From NCBI GenBank assembly GCA_032251045.1, contig JAVVEW010000064.1, forward strand, positions 1 to 13,939: DNA of 13,939 nucleotides. The letters are read 5' to 3'. Within the stretch, counting starts at the first letter, position 1. Each line of letters starts with the position of its first letter. Source of the stretch: JAVVEW01 sp032251045. GTDB lineage: Bacteria > Pseudomonadota > Gammaproteobacteria > Methylococcales > Methylomonadaceae. The notes beneath the pieces are model-generated. The model made no database searches, was not told where the DNA came from, and saw only the letters and a list, made by a program, of their open reading frames with translations. The position numbers and the translations under genes are program-made. Below are positions 1 through 7,087 of this stretch, in pieces.

Positions 1-274
1 CGAAAGCGCCGATATTGTGCTGCTCAAAGGCTCGTTGCAAAAAGTCTCCGATGCCATTGCCTTGTCCACTCTGACCGTGACCAATATCAAGCAGAATCTG
101 GTCGGCGCGTTTTTATATAATTCCTTGAGCATTCCGGTCGCCGCCGGGCTGTTTTATCCAATGTTCGGCGTATTGCTCAATCCTTTGATCGCCGGTGGCG
201 CGATGGCACTGTCATCCCTGACCGTGGTCACCAACGCCAATCGTTTGCGCTGGCTGCCGATTAAAGAGGCATGA
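1..274 (+). CDS. copA: Copper-translocating P-type ATPase, C-terminal fragment (5' end outside window)
   Basis: This is the end of a P1B-type ATPase that pumps Cu(I) out across the inner membrane using ATP. Reading from base 2, the fragment opens with ESADIVLLKG, the conserved segment just after the hinge GDGxND region of the P-domain. Two membrane helices follow. The first carries AFLYN and the second AMALSS; these match the YN and MxxSS motifs that line the Cu(I) site in the last two helices of the copper subgroup. About 90 codons are visible, ending in TGA at 272-274 after a short basic tail. The catalytic DKTG aspartate, the CPC motif and any N-terminal metal-binding domain lie outside the window. 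A silver-exporting homologue cannot be excluded. A 96 bp gap separates it from the chemotaxis gene, so the two are probably not one transcript. Family assignment is firm; exact metal is inferred from the motifs. Confidence 0.9.
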   Translation, partial: ESADIVLLKGSLQKVSDAIALSTLTVTNIKQNLVGAFLYNSLSIPVAAGLFYPMFGVLLNPLIAGGAMALSSLTVVTNANRLRWLPIKEA

Positions 275-300
275 AAATCCCGTTCATGTTGATTTTGGGA

Positions 301-327
301 TAAAGTGAGGCTTTTTAAGGATGATTT
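301..327 (+). promoter_or_regulatory. Possible sigma-28 (FliA)-type promoter upstream of the chemotaxis receptor gene
   Basis: TAAAGTGA at 301-308, an 11 base spacer, and GATGATTT at 320-327 resemble the FliA consensus TAAAGTTT-N11-GCCGATAA. The -35-like half matches 6 of 8 positions and the spacing is exact. The -10-like half matches only 4 of 8, though it keeps the central GAT. Chemotaxis receptor genes are typical FliA targets, which makes the position sensible (44 bp before the ATG). The match is weak and chance is a real possibility. Confidence 0.3.
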
Positions 328-343
328 GTGCCGGCAAAAGCCT
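308..343. repeat. 8 bp perfect inverted repeat with 20 bp spacer
   Basis: AGGCTTTT at 308-315 is exactly complementary in reverse to AAAAGCCT at 336-343. The repeat lies in the copA-receptor gap and overlaps the -10 half of the promoter-like sequence. The second arm is followed by GGGTAAAAG rather than a T-run, so it is not a standard intrinsic terminator for the upstream ATPase. It could be an operator, a weak hairpin, or chance. Confidence 0.3.
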
Positions 344-370
344 GGGTAAAAGACTTTAATTGAGAATGTA

Positions 371-1603
371 ATGATGAAATTGACCCATTCAGCTGTTTTT
401 ATTGTCGGCGCTTCCAGCCTGCTCACAGGCCTGGTCAACGGCCTGGTCTGGTGGTGGCTGGGGCCGAATCTGGCTATGAGCTCACTGTTTTTAGTCAGCG
501 CCGCAGCCACCGCTCTGATTTGGCAAAGGCGTTTGCAGCAACGCGAACTGGCGCGCCTGAGGCAGTTTTTCCAGTCGGTTCATCCCAAGCAGCACATCAA
601 CCTGGATCAGCGTTATCCCGATGACAACGCTTATGGCGAGGCCTTGAATCAATTGCTGGCGCATATGCACGAAGCCGTTGCCGCCATTCAGAACTCGGCC
701 AGCCGGCTGTTTCCGATGGCTCAGGATTTGACCGACACCTTCAGCGTCATCAGTCAGAAAGCGGTCATTCATCAAAGTTATAACGATACCGCCAGCCATG
801 CCATGCAAAGTATGCACGCCGCCGCCGACGACATCGCCCGTCATGCAGAGAAAATCCAGTCTACCATCGACCAGGAAGCCGAGGATCTGGCGCAAACCCG
901 CACCCTGGTGGCGGAAAACGTTGCTGAAATCGAACATCTGGCGGAAAAAATTTATGCCGCCGCGCAGCAGGCCGAACAGCTCAATCAACACAGCGAACAG
1001 GTGCGTAAAGTGATCGATGTGATCAACAATATCGCCGAGCAAACCAACTTGCTGGCCTTGAACGCCGCCATTGAAGCCGCCCGCGCCGGCGAACATGGCC
1101 GGGGCTTTGCGGTGGTGGCCGATGAAGTGCGTACCTTGTCTGAACGTACCCGCGAATCCACCCGCGACGTGCGTAAAATGATCGATCAGATCGGGCACAG
1201 CACACATGCCGTGGTGCAATCGATGACCGAAAGCAAAACCGCGATGGACGGCACTTTAGATAAATCCAGGGCGGCGGAAACGCAGCTGGCCGACTTGATC
1301 GACGCCTTGCAGGCCATTACCCGCATCGCTCAGGACCTGGAACAAGCTAATCAACGGCAAACGACAATCCTACACGACACATTGGGCCAGGTTGCGGCCA
1401 TGAACGAACTGAACGAGGCGGTTATTAAAGGAAAAATAATGTACAGCATTTCCAGCGACGACCTGATCAATCTGGGCGATAAATTGAAAGCCACGCTGGC
1501 TGTTTTTCATCTGCCGGGTGCCGACTGGAGCGCCCCGAAACGCAATCAGGTGCGCAATCAGGACGGTATGCTGGACACTGGCGATGAACTTGAATTGTGG
1601 TAA
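371..1603 (+). CDS. Methyl-accepting chemotaxis protein lacking a periplasmic sensor domain
   Basis: A chemoreceptor that would control the CheA kinase and so flagellar motor bias. Two hydrophobic helices lie at about residues 8-29 and 34-51 with only a few residues between them, so there is no room for an extracytoplasmic ligand domain. A helical stretch follows (about 52-150), then the cytoplasmic signalling coiled coil. Its hairpin tip, EQTNLLALNAAIEAARAGE from residue 223, and the following GRGFAVVADEVRTL are the most conserved part of all receptors and bind CheA and CheW. The C-terminal part of the coiled coil runs to about residue 380, then a short tail; no CheR-docking pentapeptide is seen. 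No clear HAMP domain is recognised. Two ATG codons are adjacent (371, 374) with only a weak TGAGAA upstream. It may sense a membrane or cytoplasmic signal, or a partner protein; the next gene encodes a solute-binding protein. Family certain, stimulus unknown. Confidence 0.93.
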   Translation: MMKLTHSAVFIVGASSLLTGLVNGLVWWWLGPNLAMSSLFLVSAAATALIWQRRLQQRELARLRQFFQSVHPKQHINLDQRYPDDNAYGEALNQLLAHMHEAVAAIQNSASRLFPMAQDLTDTFSVISQKAVIHQSYNDTASHAMQSMHAAADDIARHAEKIQSTIDQEAEDLAQTRTLVAENVAEIEHLAEKIYAAAQQAEQLNQHSEQVRKVIDVINNIAEQTNLLALNAAIEAARAGEHGRGFAVVADEVRTLSERTRESTRDVRKMIDQIGHSTHAVVQSMTESKTAMDGTLDKSRAAETQLADLIDALQAITRIAQDLEQANQRQTTILHDTLGQVAAMNELNEAVIKGKIMYSISSDDLINLGDKLKATLAVFHLPGADWSAPKRNQVRNQDGMLDTGDELELW

Positions 1604-1671
1604 ACACCGTTTGTGTTGCTGGGAATCGTGTTTCGCTTAACAAACCTGCCGACTGACCTAACAAGCCGCCA

Positions 1672-2949
1672 ATGCCCATGACTGAACCTGACTCAAGCCG
1701 CCGGCGTTTTCTGCAAGCCGGCCTGACCGCTGCCGCGATCACCGGCTTTCCGGCTATCGTCAAAGCCATCAACCGAAAACCCACCATCAAAGTGGTGGGC
1801 ACCCATGTCACCTTGCAGGAAACCCTGCGCCGCCGCGCCGAACACGAGCTGGGTATTAACATCGAATTCTATCCCGGCGGCAGCGCCGAAGTTCTTTTGA
1901 AGGCTTCGACCGACCCCGACAGTTTTGATCTTTACGAACAATGGTCCAATAGTATCAACGTACTGTGGCGCGCCGGGACCATTCAGCCCATCGATATTGC
2001 GCGCTTGACCTATTGGCCGGAAATCAATGCTCTGGTCAAAACCGGCCGGCTGACCCCACAAGCGCCGCTGGGCGCGGGCGATGCGCCCTGCCGGCTGCTT
2101 TATGCGCAACCTGACGGTTCCTTGAGCGATAAGCCTTCAGGTCAGATCAGCTTCATGCCTTATGTGCACAATGTCGATTCCTATGGCTATCATTCAGGCA
2201 CCATCGAACCGGGCATTCCGTATCAAACCGAAAGCTGGGGCTGGCTGTTGGATGACCGTTATCGCGGCAAAGTCGCTTTGGTGAACGAACCGACCATTGG
2301 CTTGTTCGACGCTGCCCTGGCGGTTAAAGCCAAAGGGCTGATGGATTTTGATGATATTGGCAACCTCAGCCGCAGCGAGCTGGATCAATTATTCGATATT
2401 CTGATCCGCTACAAAAAAAACGGCCATTTTCGCGGCGCCTGGTCATCGGTACCGCAATCGGTGGCTTGGATGAAAAACGGGCAGGTGGTGATTCAAAGCA
2501 TGTTCTCGCCTGGCGTCAGCGCCCTCAATGGCCTGGGCATTCCCTGCATTTACGCCGCGCCCAAAGAAGGCTACCGAGCCTGGTATGGGGTGATGTGTTT
2601 GTCGAAAAACTGCAGCGGCGAACGTCAGGACGCGGCGTATGCTTATATGAACTGGTGGCTGTCCGGCTGGCCGGGCGCGTTCATCGCCCGGCAAGGCTAT
2701 TACATTGCCAATCCCGAGCGCGCCCGCCAGTATATGAGCGCTGCAGAATGGGCGTATTGGTACCAAGGCGAGGCAGCCAGCGAGCTGCTGCCGGGCACCG
2801 ATGGCCGTATTGCGGTTCAGGCGGGTGACATGCGCACCGGCGGCAGCTATCAAAAACGCTTTGCCAATATCGCGGTCTGGAACACCGTGATGCCGACGTA
2901 TGAATACAGCTTGTTGAAATGGAATCAATTCAACATGACTTTAGGATAA
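1672..2949 (+). CDS. PotD-like periplasmic solute-binding protein with Tat-type leader, no transporter nearby
   Basis: A 425-residue protein of the ABC-type polyamine/solute-binding family (COG0687-like). The leader has SRRRFLQ at residues 9-15, matching the twin-arginine pattern S/TRRxFLK, then a hydrophobic stretch and a likely cleavage near VKA (about residue 32), so it should be exported folded to the periplasm. The mature part opens with a beta strand (TIKVVG), has an EFYPGGS turn, and near residues 185-205 carries ESWGWLLDDRYRGKVAL, close to the PotD-family segment around W-x-L-x-D-x-x-YKGKVAL. It is longer than typical PotD (about 350). No permease or ATPase gene is adjacent; instead a histidine kinase begins 18 bp after its stop. 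That suggests a sensory role, as for NspS in Vibrio, though a transporter could be encoded elsewhere. Two in-frame ATGs (1672, 1678) exist and neither has a strong ribosome-binding site. The ligand cannot be read from sequence. Confidence 0.82.
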   Translation: MPMTEPDSSRRRFLQAGLTAAAITGFPAIVKAINRKPTIKVVGTHVTLQETLRRRAEHELGINIEFYPGGSAEVLLKASTDPDSFDLYEQWSNSINVLWRAGTIQPIDIARLTYWPEINALVKTGRLTPQAPLGAGDAPCRLLYAQPDGSLSDKPSGQISFMPYVHNVDSYGYHSGTIEPGIPYQTESWGWLLDDRYRGKVALVNEPTIGLFDAALAVKAKGLMDFDDIGNLSRSELDQLFDILIRYKKNGHFRGAWSSVPQSVAWMKNGQVVIQSMFSPGVSALNGLGIPCIYAAPKEGYRAWYGVMCLSKNCSGERQDAAYAYMNWWLSGWPGAFIARQGYYIANPERARQYMSAAEWAYWYQGEAASELLPGTDGRIAVQAGDMRTGGSYQKRFANIAVWNTVMPTYEYSLLKWNQFNMTLG

Positions 2950-2967
2950 CGATCCTGGGATAATGCC

Positions 2968-4737
2968 ATGTATTTGAAACTGCGCCAAAAGCTTTATAGC
3001 GGTTTTGGTTTGATCGCATTGTTTTCCGGCTTGCTGGTGTTGGCGATGTTATTGACCTTTTTGGAAATCAAAGCCAGTTTCAGCGATTTCGTGCGTTTTT
3101 CCGGCCAGTCGCGCCAGGTCATGGAATTGACCCGCCAGGTTTCCGAACTGCAACGGCTGGCACTGCAATTCACCGTGCACGGACAAGCCAGCACGGCGGA
3201 ACACATTCAGGCCATTCATCGTTCGATTGAACAGCGTTTTGGCGACATCGGCGACCATGCTCGCTATGTGCCGGAGATGCTGCGCCATCTCAAGCTTTAT
3301 ATGGACACCTTCGGGCAATTGCAAACGCAAAAAAACCGGCAGCATCAGCTGATCGATACAGAAATCTGGCGTTTGGCGGCGCAAACCCAGCAACAACTCG
3401 ATCTGCTGGTCAGCCGGCACAGCACCGGCCTGGCTCTGACCAATAGCTTGCTGCGCATTGAAAACAACGCCATGCGTTATTTCGACTCGCTGGACAGCCA
3501 CTATTTGGCCGCGCTGCAAAACGCGCTGCAAACGCTTAAGCGCCAGCTGACTGTCCTGAACAGCCAAGACACCGGCGACGTGCGAACCGCGCTGCAACAG
3601 TACCAGCAAACCCTGCTGGAGGCGGTGCAGCGCACCCGTGGCTATTTGTTTCTGGTCAATGTGGTGATGTCAGCCGAAGCTTATGAAATGTTGTATCAGG
3701 CCAATCAAGCCGAGCGTTACTACCATAAGCGCATGGCCGATATCGAGCAGCAAATGTTGACCCGAATCCGGCAGATTATCGAATTCGTCGCCGCCACCAG
3801 CGCCTTGTTTCTGTTGTTGGTATTGCTACTGTCAATCAAAATCAGCAGCACCTTGACCCGACCCATCCAGCGTTTAACCGCCACCTTCAACGACCTGGCT
3901 GGGGGGTCGAGAACCGCCACCATTGCCCACCATCCGGTCAAGGATGAAATCGGCGCTTTGACCGAAGCGGCGGCGGTGTTCCGGGAGCGCAACCGGGAAA
4001 CCGAACAGTTGCTGCGTCAGGCCAAAACACTGACCCGTGACCTGGAGCGTTCCAATGCAGAAATGGAACAATTCGTGTACACCGTCTCGCACGATCTGAA
4101 ATCACCGCTGGTCACCAGCATGGGCTTTATCGGTATTATCGAAAAACTGCTGGCCAAAGGTGATATCGACGGCGCCCGCGACAAATTTCAGCGCGTGGTC
4201 AAGGCCAATCGCCGCATGAGCCAGTTGATCGGCGATTTGCTGGAGTTGAGCCGGGTCGGGCGTATCGAAACCGATACAACCTGGCTGAACCTGAATACGC
4301 TATTAGCCGATTTTGCCCATACCAACAGCCCGCAATTGCAAGCGGCTGGCGCACGTTTACACATCGTCCCTGATTTGCCGACCATTCACGCCCATGAAAG
4401 CCGCATTCTGCAAGTGTTTGAGAACCTGTTGAGCAATGCCTTGAAATATGCCAAAAATCCTGCCGGCATCGAAATCCGTATTGGCTATCGGGAAACCGCC
4501 GACGCGCATCTGGTGTCGTTTCAGGACAACGGCCCCGGCATCGAACCGGATTATCATCAGAAAATTTTTGGCCTGTTCTACCGCCTGGACAACGACGCCG
4601 AAGGCACCGGCATCGGCCTGGCTGTGGCCGCGAAAGTGATGAAGCTTCACCAAGGCAATATCTGGGTGGAGTCGATACCGGGACAGGGTGCTATCTTTTA
4701 TCTGCAATTTCCCAAAACCGAAGGAGGCCTTGACTGA
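2968..4737 (+). CDS. Membrane sensor histidine kinase (periplasmic helical domain, HAMP, HisKA, HATPase_c)
   Basis: A 589-residue inner-membrane kinase that autophosphorylates on histidine and passes phosphate to a response regulator. TM1 is at about residues 10-33. A periplasmic region of about 235 residues, rich in Gln, Leu and polar helical sequence, runs to TM2 at about 271-292. HAMP follows (LTRPIQRLTATF, then the DEIGALTEA segment near 330), then a short coiled coil. The dimerisation box SHDLKSP carries the phospho-acceptor His375. The ATP-binding domain has the N box ENLLSNALKYAK (485-496), G1 DNGPGI from 520, the F box GLFYRL, and G2 GTGIGLAVA. All catalytic boxes are intact. The start has GGGA at 2957-2960, seven bases before the ATG. 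The stop overlaps the next start by one base (TGATG), so kinase and receiver are translationally coupled. The kinase half resembles phytochrome-type kinases that pair with Rcp1-like receivers. Its likely input is the upstream binding protein; that is inference. Confidence 0.93.
   Translation: MYLKLRQKLYSGFGLIALFSGLLVLAMLLTFLEIKASFSDFVRFSGQSRQVMELTRQVSELQRLALQFTVHGQASTAEHIQAIHRSIEQRFGDIGDHARYVPEMLRHLKLYMDTFGQLQTQKNRQHQLIDTEIWRLAAQTQQQLDLLVSRHSTGLALTNSLLRIENNAMRYFDSLDSHYLAALQNALQTLKRQLTVLNSQDTGDVRTALQQYQQTLLEAVQRTRGYLFLVNVVMSAEAYEMLYQANQAERYYHKRMADIEQQMLTRIRQIIEFVAATSALFLLLVLLLSIKISSTLTRPIQRLTATFNDLAGGSRTATIAHHPVKDEIGALTEAAAVFRERNRETEQLLRQAKTLTRDLERSNAEMEQFVYTVSHDLKSPLVTSMGFIGIIEKLLAKGDIDGARDKFQRVVKANRRMSQLIGDLLELSRVGRIETDTTWLNLNTLLADFAHTNSPQLQAAGARLHIVPDLPTIHAHESRILQVFENLLSNALKYAKNPAGIEIRIGYRETADAHLVSFQDNGPGIEPDYHQKIFGLFYRLDNDAEGTGIGLAVAAKVMKLHQGNIWVESIPGQGAIFYLQFPKTEGGLD
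4721..4727 (+). promoter_or_regulatory. Strong Shine-Dalgarno sequence for the receiver gene, inside the kinase gene
   Basis: AAGGAGG at 4721-4727 lies nine bases before the ATG at 4737. It sits within the last codons of the kinase gene and is the best ribosome-binding site in this cluster. It supports the ATG at 4737 and suggests the receiver is made at a higher level than the kinase. Confidence 0.75.
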
Positions 4738-5198
4738 TGAAAATACTGCCCGGTTCACAGACTATTCTCGTGGTCGAGGATAACGAGGATCATGCCGAGC
4801 TGATCCGCTTTTATCTGGATGACTATGTCGAAAATATTGATATTATCTGGCTGCGCGATGGCAAGGAGGCGCTGGATCATATTATCGATGTGCGCCAACG
4901 CCAGGAGTCTAGCTATCCCTGGCTGATTCTGCTTGATCTTAACCTGCCTAAGTACAATGGCCATGAAATTCTGCTGCGCCTGAAATCCAGTCCTGAACTG
5001 AGCGAGATTCCGGTGGTGATTTTCACCACCTCGAATGCCTCGCAAGACATTCAAAAAGCGCTCAGGCGCGGCGCCAACAGCTATATCCAGAAACCGGTCG
5101 AGCCAGAGCTGTTTGCCTCGACTTTAAGCGAAATCGTCGACTACTGGACATTGAACGAGCATGTCCGGTTGATCAATGAGCATAATCATCATGTTTGA
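4737..5198 (+). CDS. Single-domain response regulator, Rcp1/CheY-like
   Basis: A 153-residue stand-alone receiver with no output domain. The acidic pair is E14/D15 in VVEDNEDH, the phospho-acceptor is Asp67 in LLDLNLPKYNG, the switch Thr is in VIFTTSN (97-98), and the conserved Lys119 is in IQKPVEP; all active-site residues are present. The loop between strands 2 and 3 is long, with several charged residues, as in Rcp1-type receivers that serve phytochrome-like kinases. It overlaps the kinase stop by one base and is followed closely by the diguanylate cyclase gene. It could act as a phosphate relay or sink, or bind a downstream target such as the flagellar motor or the cyclase. Phosphorylation by the adjacent kinase is inferred from operon structure. 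Confidence 0.93.
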   Translation: MKILPGSQTILVVEDNEDHAELIRFYLDDYVENIDIIWLRDGKEALDHIIDVRQRQESSYPWLILLDLNLPKYNGHEILLRLKSSPELSEIPVVIFTTSNASQDIQKALRRGANSYIQKPVEPELFASTLSEIVDYWTLNEHVRLINEHNHHV

Positions 5199-5209
5199 AA
5201 GTCTGGCCC

Positions 5210-6877
5210 ATGTCTGAAGCCTTAACCATTCTGCTGCTGGAAGACAATCCCGATCACCTTGAGTTGTTCGAGTTGTTTCTGGCCATGACCGACTATGCCG
5301 GTGCGCATCTAAGTCATGCAACACGTTTCAGTGAGGCGCAGGCGCTGCTGGAACACCAGCATGTCGACATTGCCTTTGTCGATTTATCACTGCCCGACAG
5401 CACCTATGGTCAAACCTTAAGCCAACTGCATGCGCTTCCCGCCGTTTGCCCTTATGTGGTGCTGACCTCCCTGGCCGACAACGACACCATGCTCACGGTG
5501 GTTGATCACGGCGCCGACGATTGCCTCAACAAAACCGACCTGAACGATGTCACCCTGGCCCGGGTGATTCATTACAACTTAAGTCGCTGGCAGTTACGCT
5601 ATGAACTGGCGCAAGAAAAACAACGTCTGGCAGACATTATTGAGGCCACGCAAGTGGGCACCTGGGAATGGAACCTGGAAACGCATCAGATCGACATCAA
5701 TGCGCGCTGGGCGCAAATGCTGGGTTACACGCGGCAAGAGCTGCAGCCTTTGACCATGGCGACCCGAAGAGATTTGATGCACCCCGATGACTGGAGCGTG
5801 ATCGATGACAAGCTGCAATCGATATACCAACATGAGCAGGCCTATTATCAATGTGAACTGCGCTTTCGCCATAAAAAAGGCCATTGGGTGTGGGTGTCCA
5901 GTCGCGGCAAGGTCATGGACTGGAATACTGACGGCACGCCGCTGCGGGTGGTGGGCACTCACAGCGACATCAGCGCCCAAAAACACGCCATGCTGAAACT
6001 GCAACAGGCGGCAAAAGTGTTCACTGACACTCATGAGGGCATTGTCATCACCGATGCCGATGCCCGAATTATCGATGTCAATCCGGCATTTTGTCGGGTC
6101 ACCGGTTACGCACGGGAAGAAGCCATCGGCCAGAACCCCAGGCTGTTAAAGTCTGGACACCATGATGCCTTATTCTATGAGCTGTTGTGGCAGCAATTGT
6201 TGGCCAAAGGTTTTTGGCGTGGCGAAATCTGGAACCGCAACAAAAACGGCGATTTGTATGCCGAGCTTTTGACCATTTCCGCTATTTATGACGAACACAA
6301 ACAAATTCAGCAATTTGTCGGTCTTTTGACCGATATCACGCAATTCAAAGAGCATGAGCAGCAACTGGAATGGCTGGCGCATTACGATCCGTTGACAAAA
6401 CTGCCCAATCGCACCCTATTGGCCGACCGGTTTCGTCAGGCTCTGGCGCAGGCGCAACGCCAGTTCAGTCTGTTGGCAGTCGGCTTTCTCGACCTCGATG
6501 GTTTCAAGCCGGTCAATGACCGTTATGGTCATGAAGTAGGCGATTTGCTACTGATCGAGGTGGCGGAGCGCATTACCCAGGTGGTTCGCGAAGGCGATAC
6601 GGTGTGCCGACAGGGCGGTGATGAATTTGTCATATTGTTGGTCAATCTGAGCACCGTGGAGCAATGCCGACAGATTATCAATCGTATTCATCAACAACTG
6701 GCCGAGCCGTTTCAGATACATCAGGATGTTATCCACATCGGCGCTTCCAGTGGCTGGGCGCTGTATCCAGAAACCCCGGGCGACCTCGATGCCTTACTCG
6801 ACCAGGCCGACCAGGCCATGTATCAAGCCAAGGCCGCAGGTAAGAATCAATACCATTTTTTTGACCTGGATGACTGA
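5210..6877 (+). CDS. REC-PAS-PAS-GGDEF diguanylate cyclase response regulator
   Basis: A 555-residue cytoplasmic protein predicted to make c-di-GMP from two GTP under control of phosphorylation. The N-terminal receiver has ED in LLEDNPDH, acceptor Asp58 (FVDLSLP) and Lys108 (LNKTD). A first PAS with PAC runs from about 137 to 260 (GTWEWNLE, then HPDDW and VGTHSDIS). A second PAS spans about 268-385 (HEGIVITDADARI, then GLLTDIT). The GGDEF domain covers about 390-553, with the intact catalytic motif GGDEF at 469-473 and an inhibitory-site RxxD (R460-D463) five residues before it, so it should be active and product-inhibited. No EAL domain follows. One oddity is ASSGWALYP where most relatives have ASIGIALYP. 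I chose ATG 5210; an in-frame TTG at 5195 overlapping the previous stop would add five residues and cannot be excluded. It is probably a second output of the upstream kinase. Confidence 0.92.
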   Translation: MSEALTILLLEDNPDHLELFELFLAMTDYAGAHLSHATRFSEAQALLEHQHVDIAFVDLSLPDSTYGQTLSQLHALPAVCPYVVLTSLADNDTMLTVVDHGADDCLNKTDLNDVTLARVIHYNLSRWQLRYELAQEKQRLADIIEATQVGTWEWNLETHQIDINARWAQMLGYTRQELQPLTMATRRDLMHPDDWSVIDDKLQSIYQHEQAYYQCELRFRHKKGHWVWVSSRGKVMDWNTDGTPLRVVGTHSDISAQKHAMLKLQQAAKVFTDTHEGIVITDADARIIDVNPAFCRVTGYAREEAIGQNPRLLKSGHHDALFYELLWQQLLAKGFWRGEIWNRNKNGDLYAELLTISAIYDEHKQIQQFVGLLTDITQFKEHEQQLEWLAHYDPLTKLPNRTLLADRFRQALAQAQRQFSLLAVGFLDLDGFKPVNDRYGHEVGDLLLIEVAERITQVVREGDTVCRQGGDEFVILLVNLSTVEQCRQIINRIHQQLAEPFQIHQDVIHIGASSGWALYPETPGDLDALLDQADQAMYQAKAAGKNQYHFFDLDD

Positions 6878-7087
6878 CATCGTAACGATCCACCGGGTTT
6901 GCAAGTGATTCAGTCGTTGCCACGCGCCTGTAAAAGCCTTGCCGGGATTTGGTGGCCGAGCAGGCAGTCTGATAGACAGGTAGGCATAAGTCCTCGCCCG
7001 TGTCGGTTTCAGGCCGCCCCTGTGTAAGCATCGGCTCCAGCTTTCGACCCATTCACCGACCATTCAAGAATAACCTGGAGCCTGATT
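6878..7087. other. 210 bp intergenic region between the signalling cluster and the synthase operon
   Basis: No convincing gene, intrinsic terminator or promoter is visible. A minor hairpin GTCT-GAT-AGAC lies near 6968-6978 but its stem is only four base pairs and it has no T-run. The operon promoter for the downstream genes must lie here or be supplied by readthrough. No leader peptide rich in branched-chain amino-acid codons, as expected for classical ilv attenuation, was found. Confidence 0.5.
7077..7080 (+). promoter_or_regulatory. Shine-Dalgarno site deciding the GTG start of the synthase gene
   Basis: GGAG at 7077-7080 stands seven bases before GTG 7088. The protein read from this GTG (MTTAAELFVQCLE) matches the usual beginning of the ThDP enzyme family, so the GTG start is well supported. 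Confidence 0.65.

Noticed and set aside
308..343. Intrinsic terminator for the copper ATPase gene
   Set aside because: The inverted repeat has a 20-base loop, AT-rich stems and no following T-run, so it was listed only as a repeat.
491..1219. 242-codon open frame antisense to the chemoreceptor gene
   Set aside because: Its translation is low-complexity, rich in Gly, His and Phe, with no recognisable domain. It lies wholly opposite highly conserved receptor sequence, so it is a shadow of the sense codons.
5195..5209. TTG at 5195 as the start of the diguanylate cyclase gene
   Set aside because: It would add only five residues (MKVWP) before a normal receiver N-terminus at ATG 5210. It overlaps the previous stop, so coupling is possible, but ATG is the simpler choice.
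6940..6985. Possible terminator or riboswitch-like hairpin before the synthase gene
   Set aside because: Only a four-base stem (GTCT/AGAC) was found, with no T-run and no motif of a known riboswitch or T-box leader.
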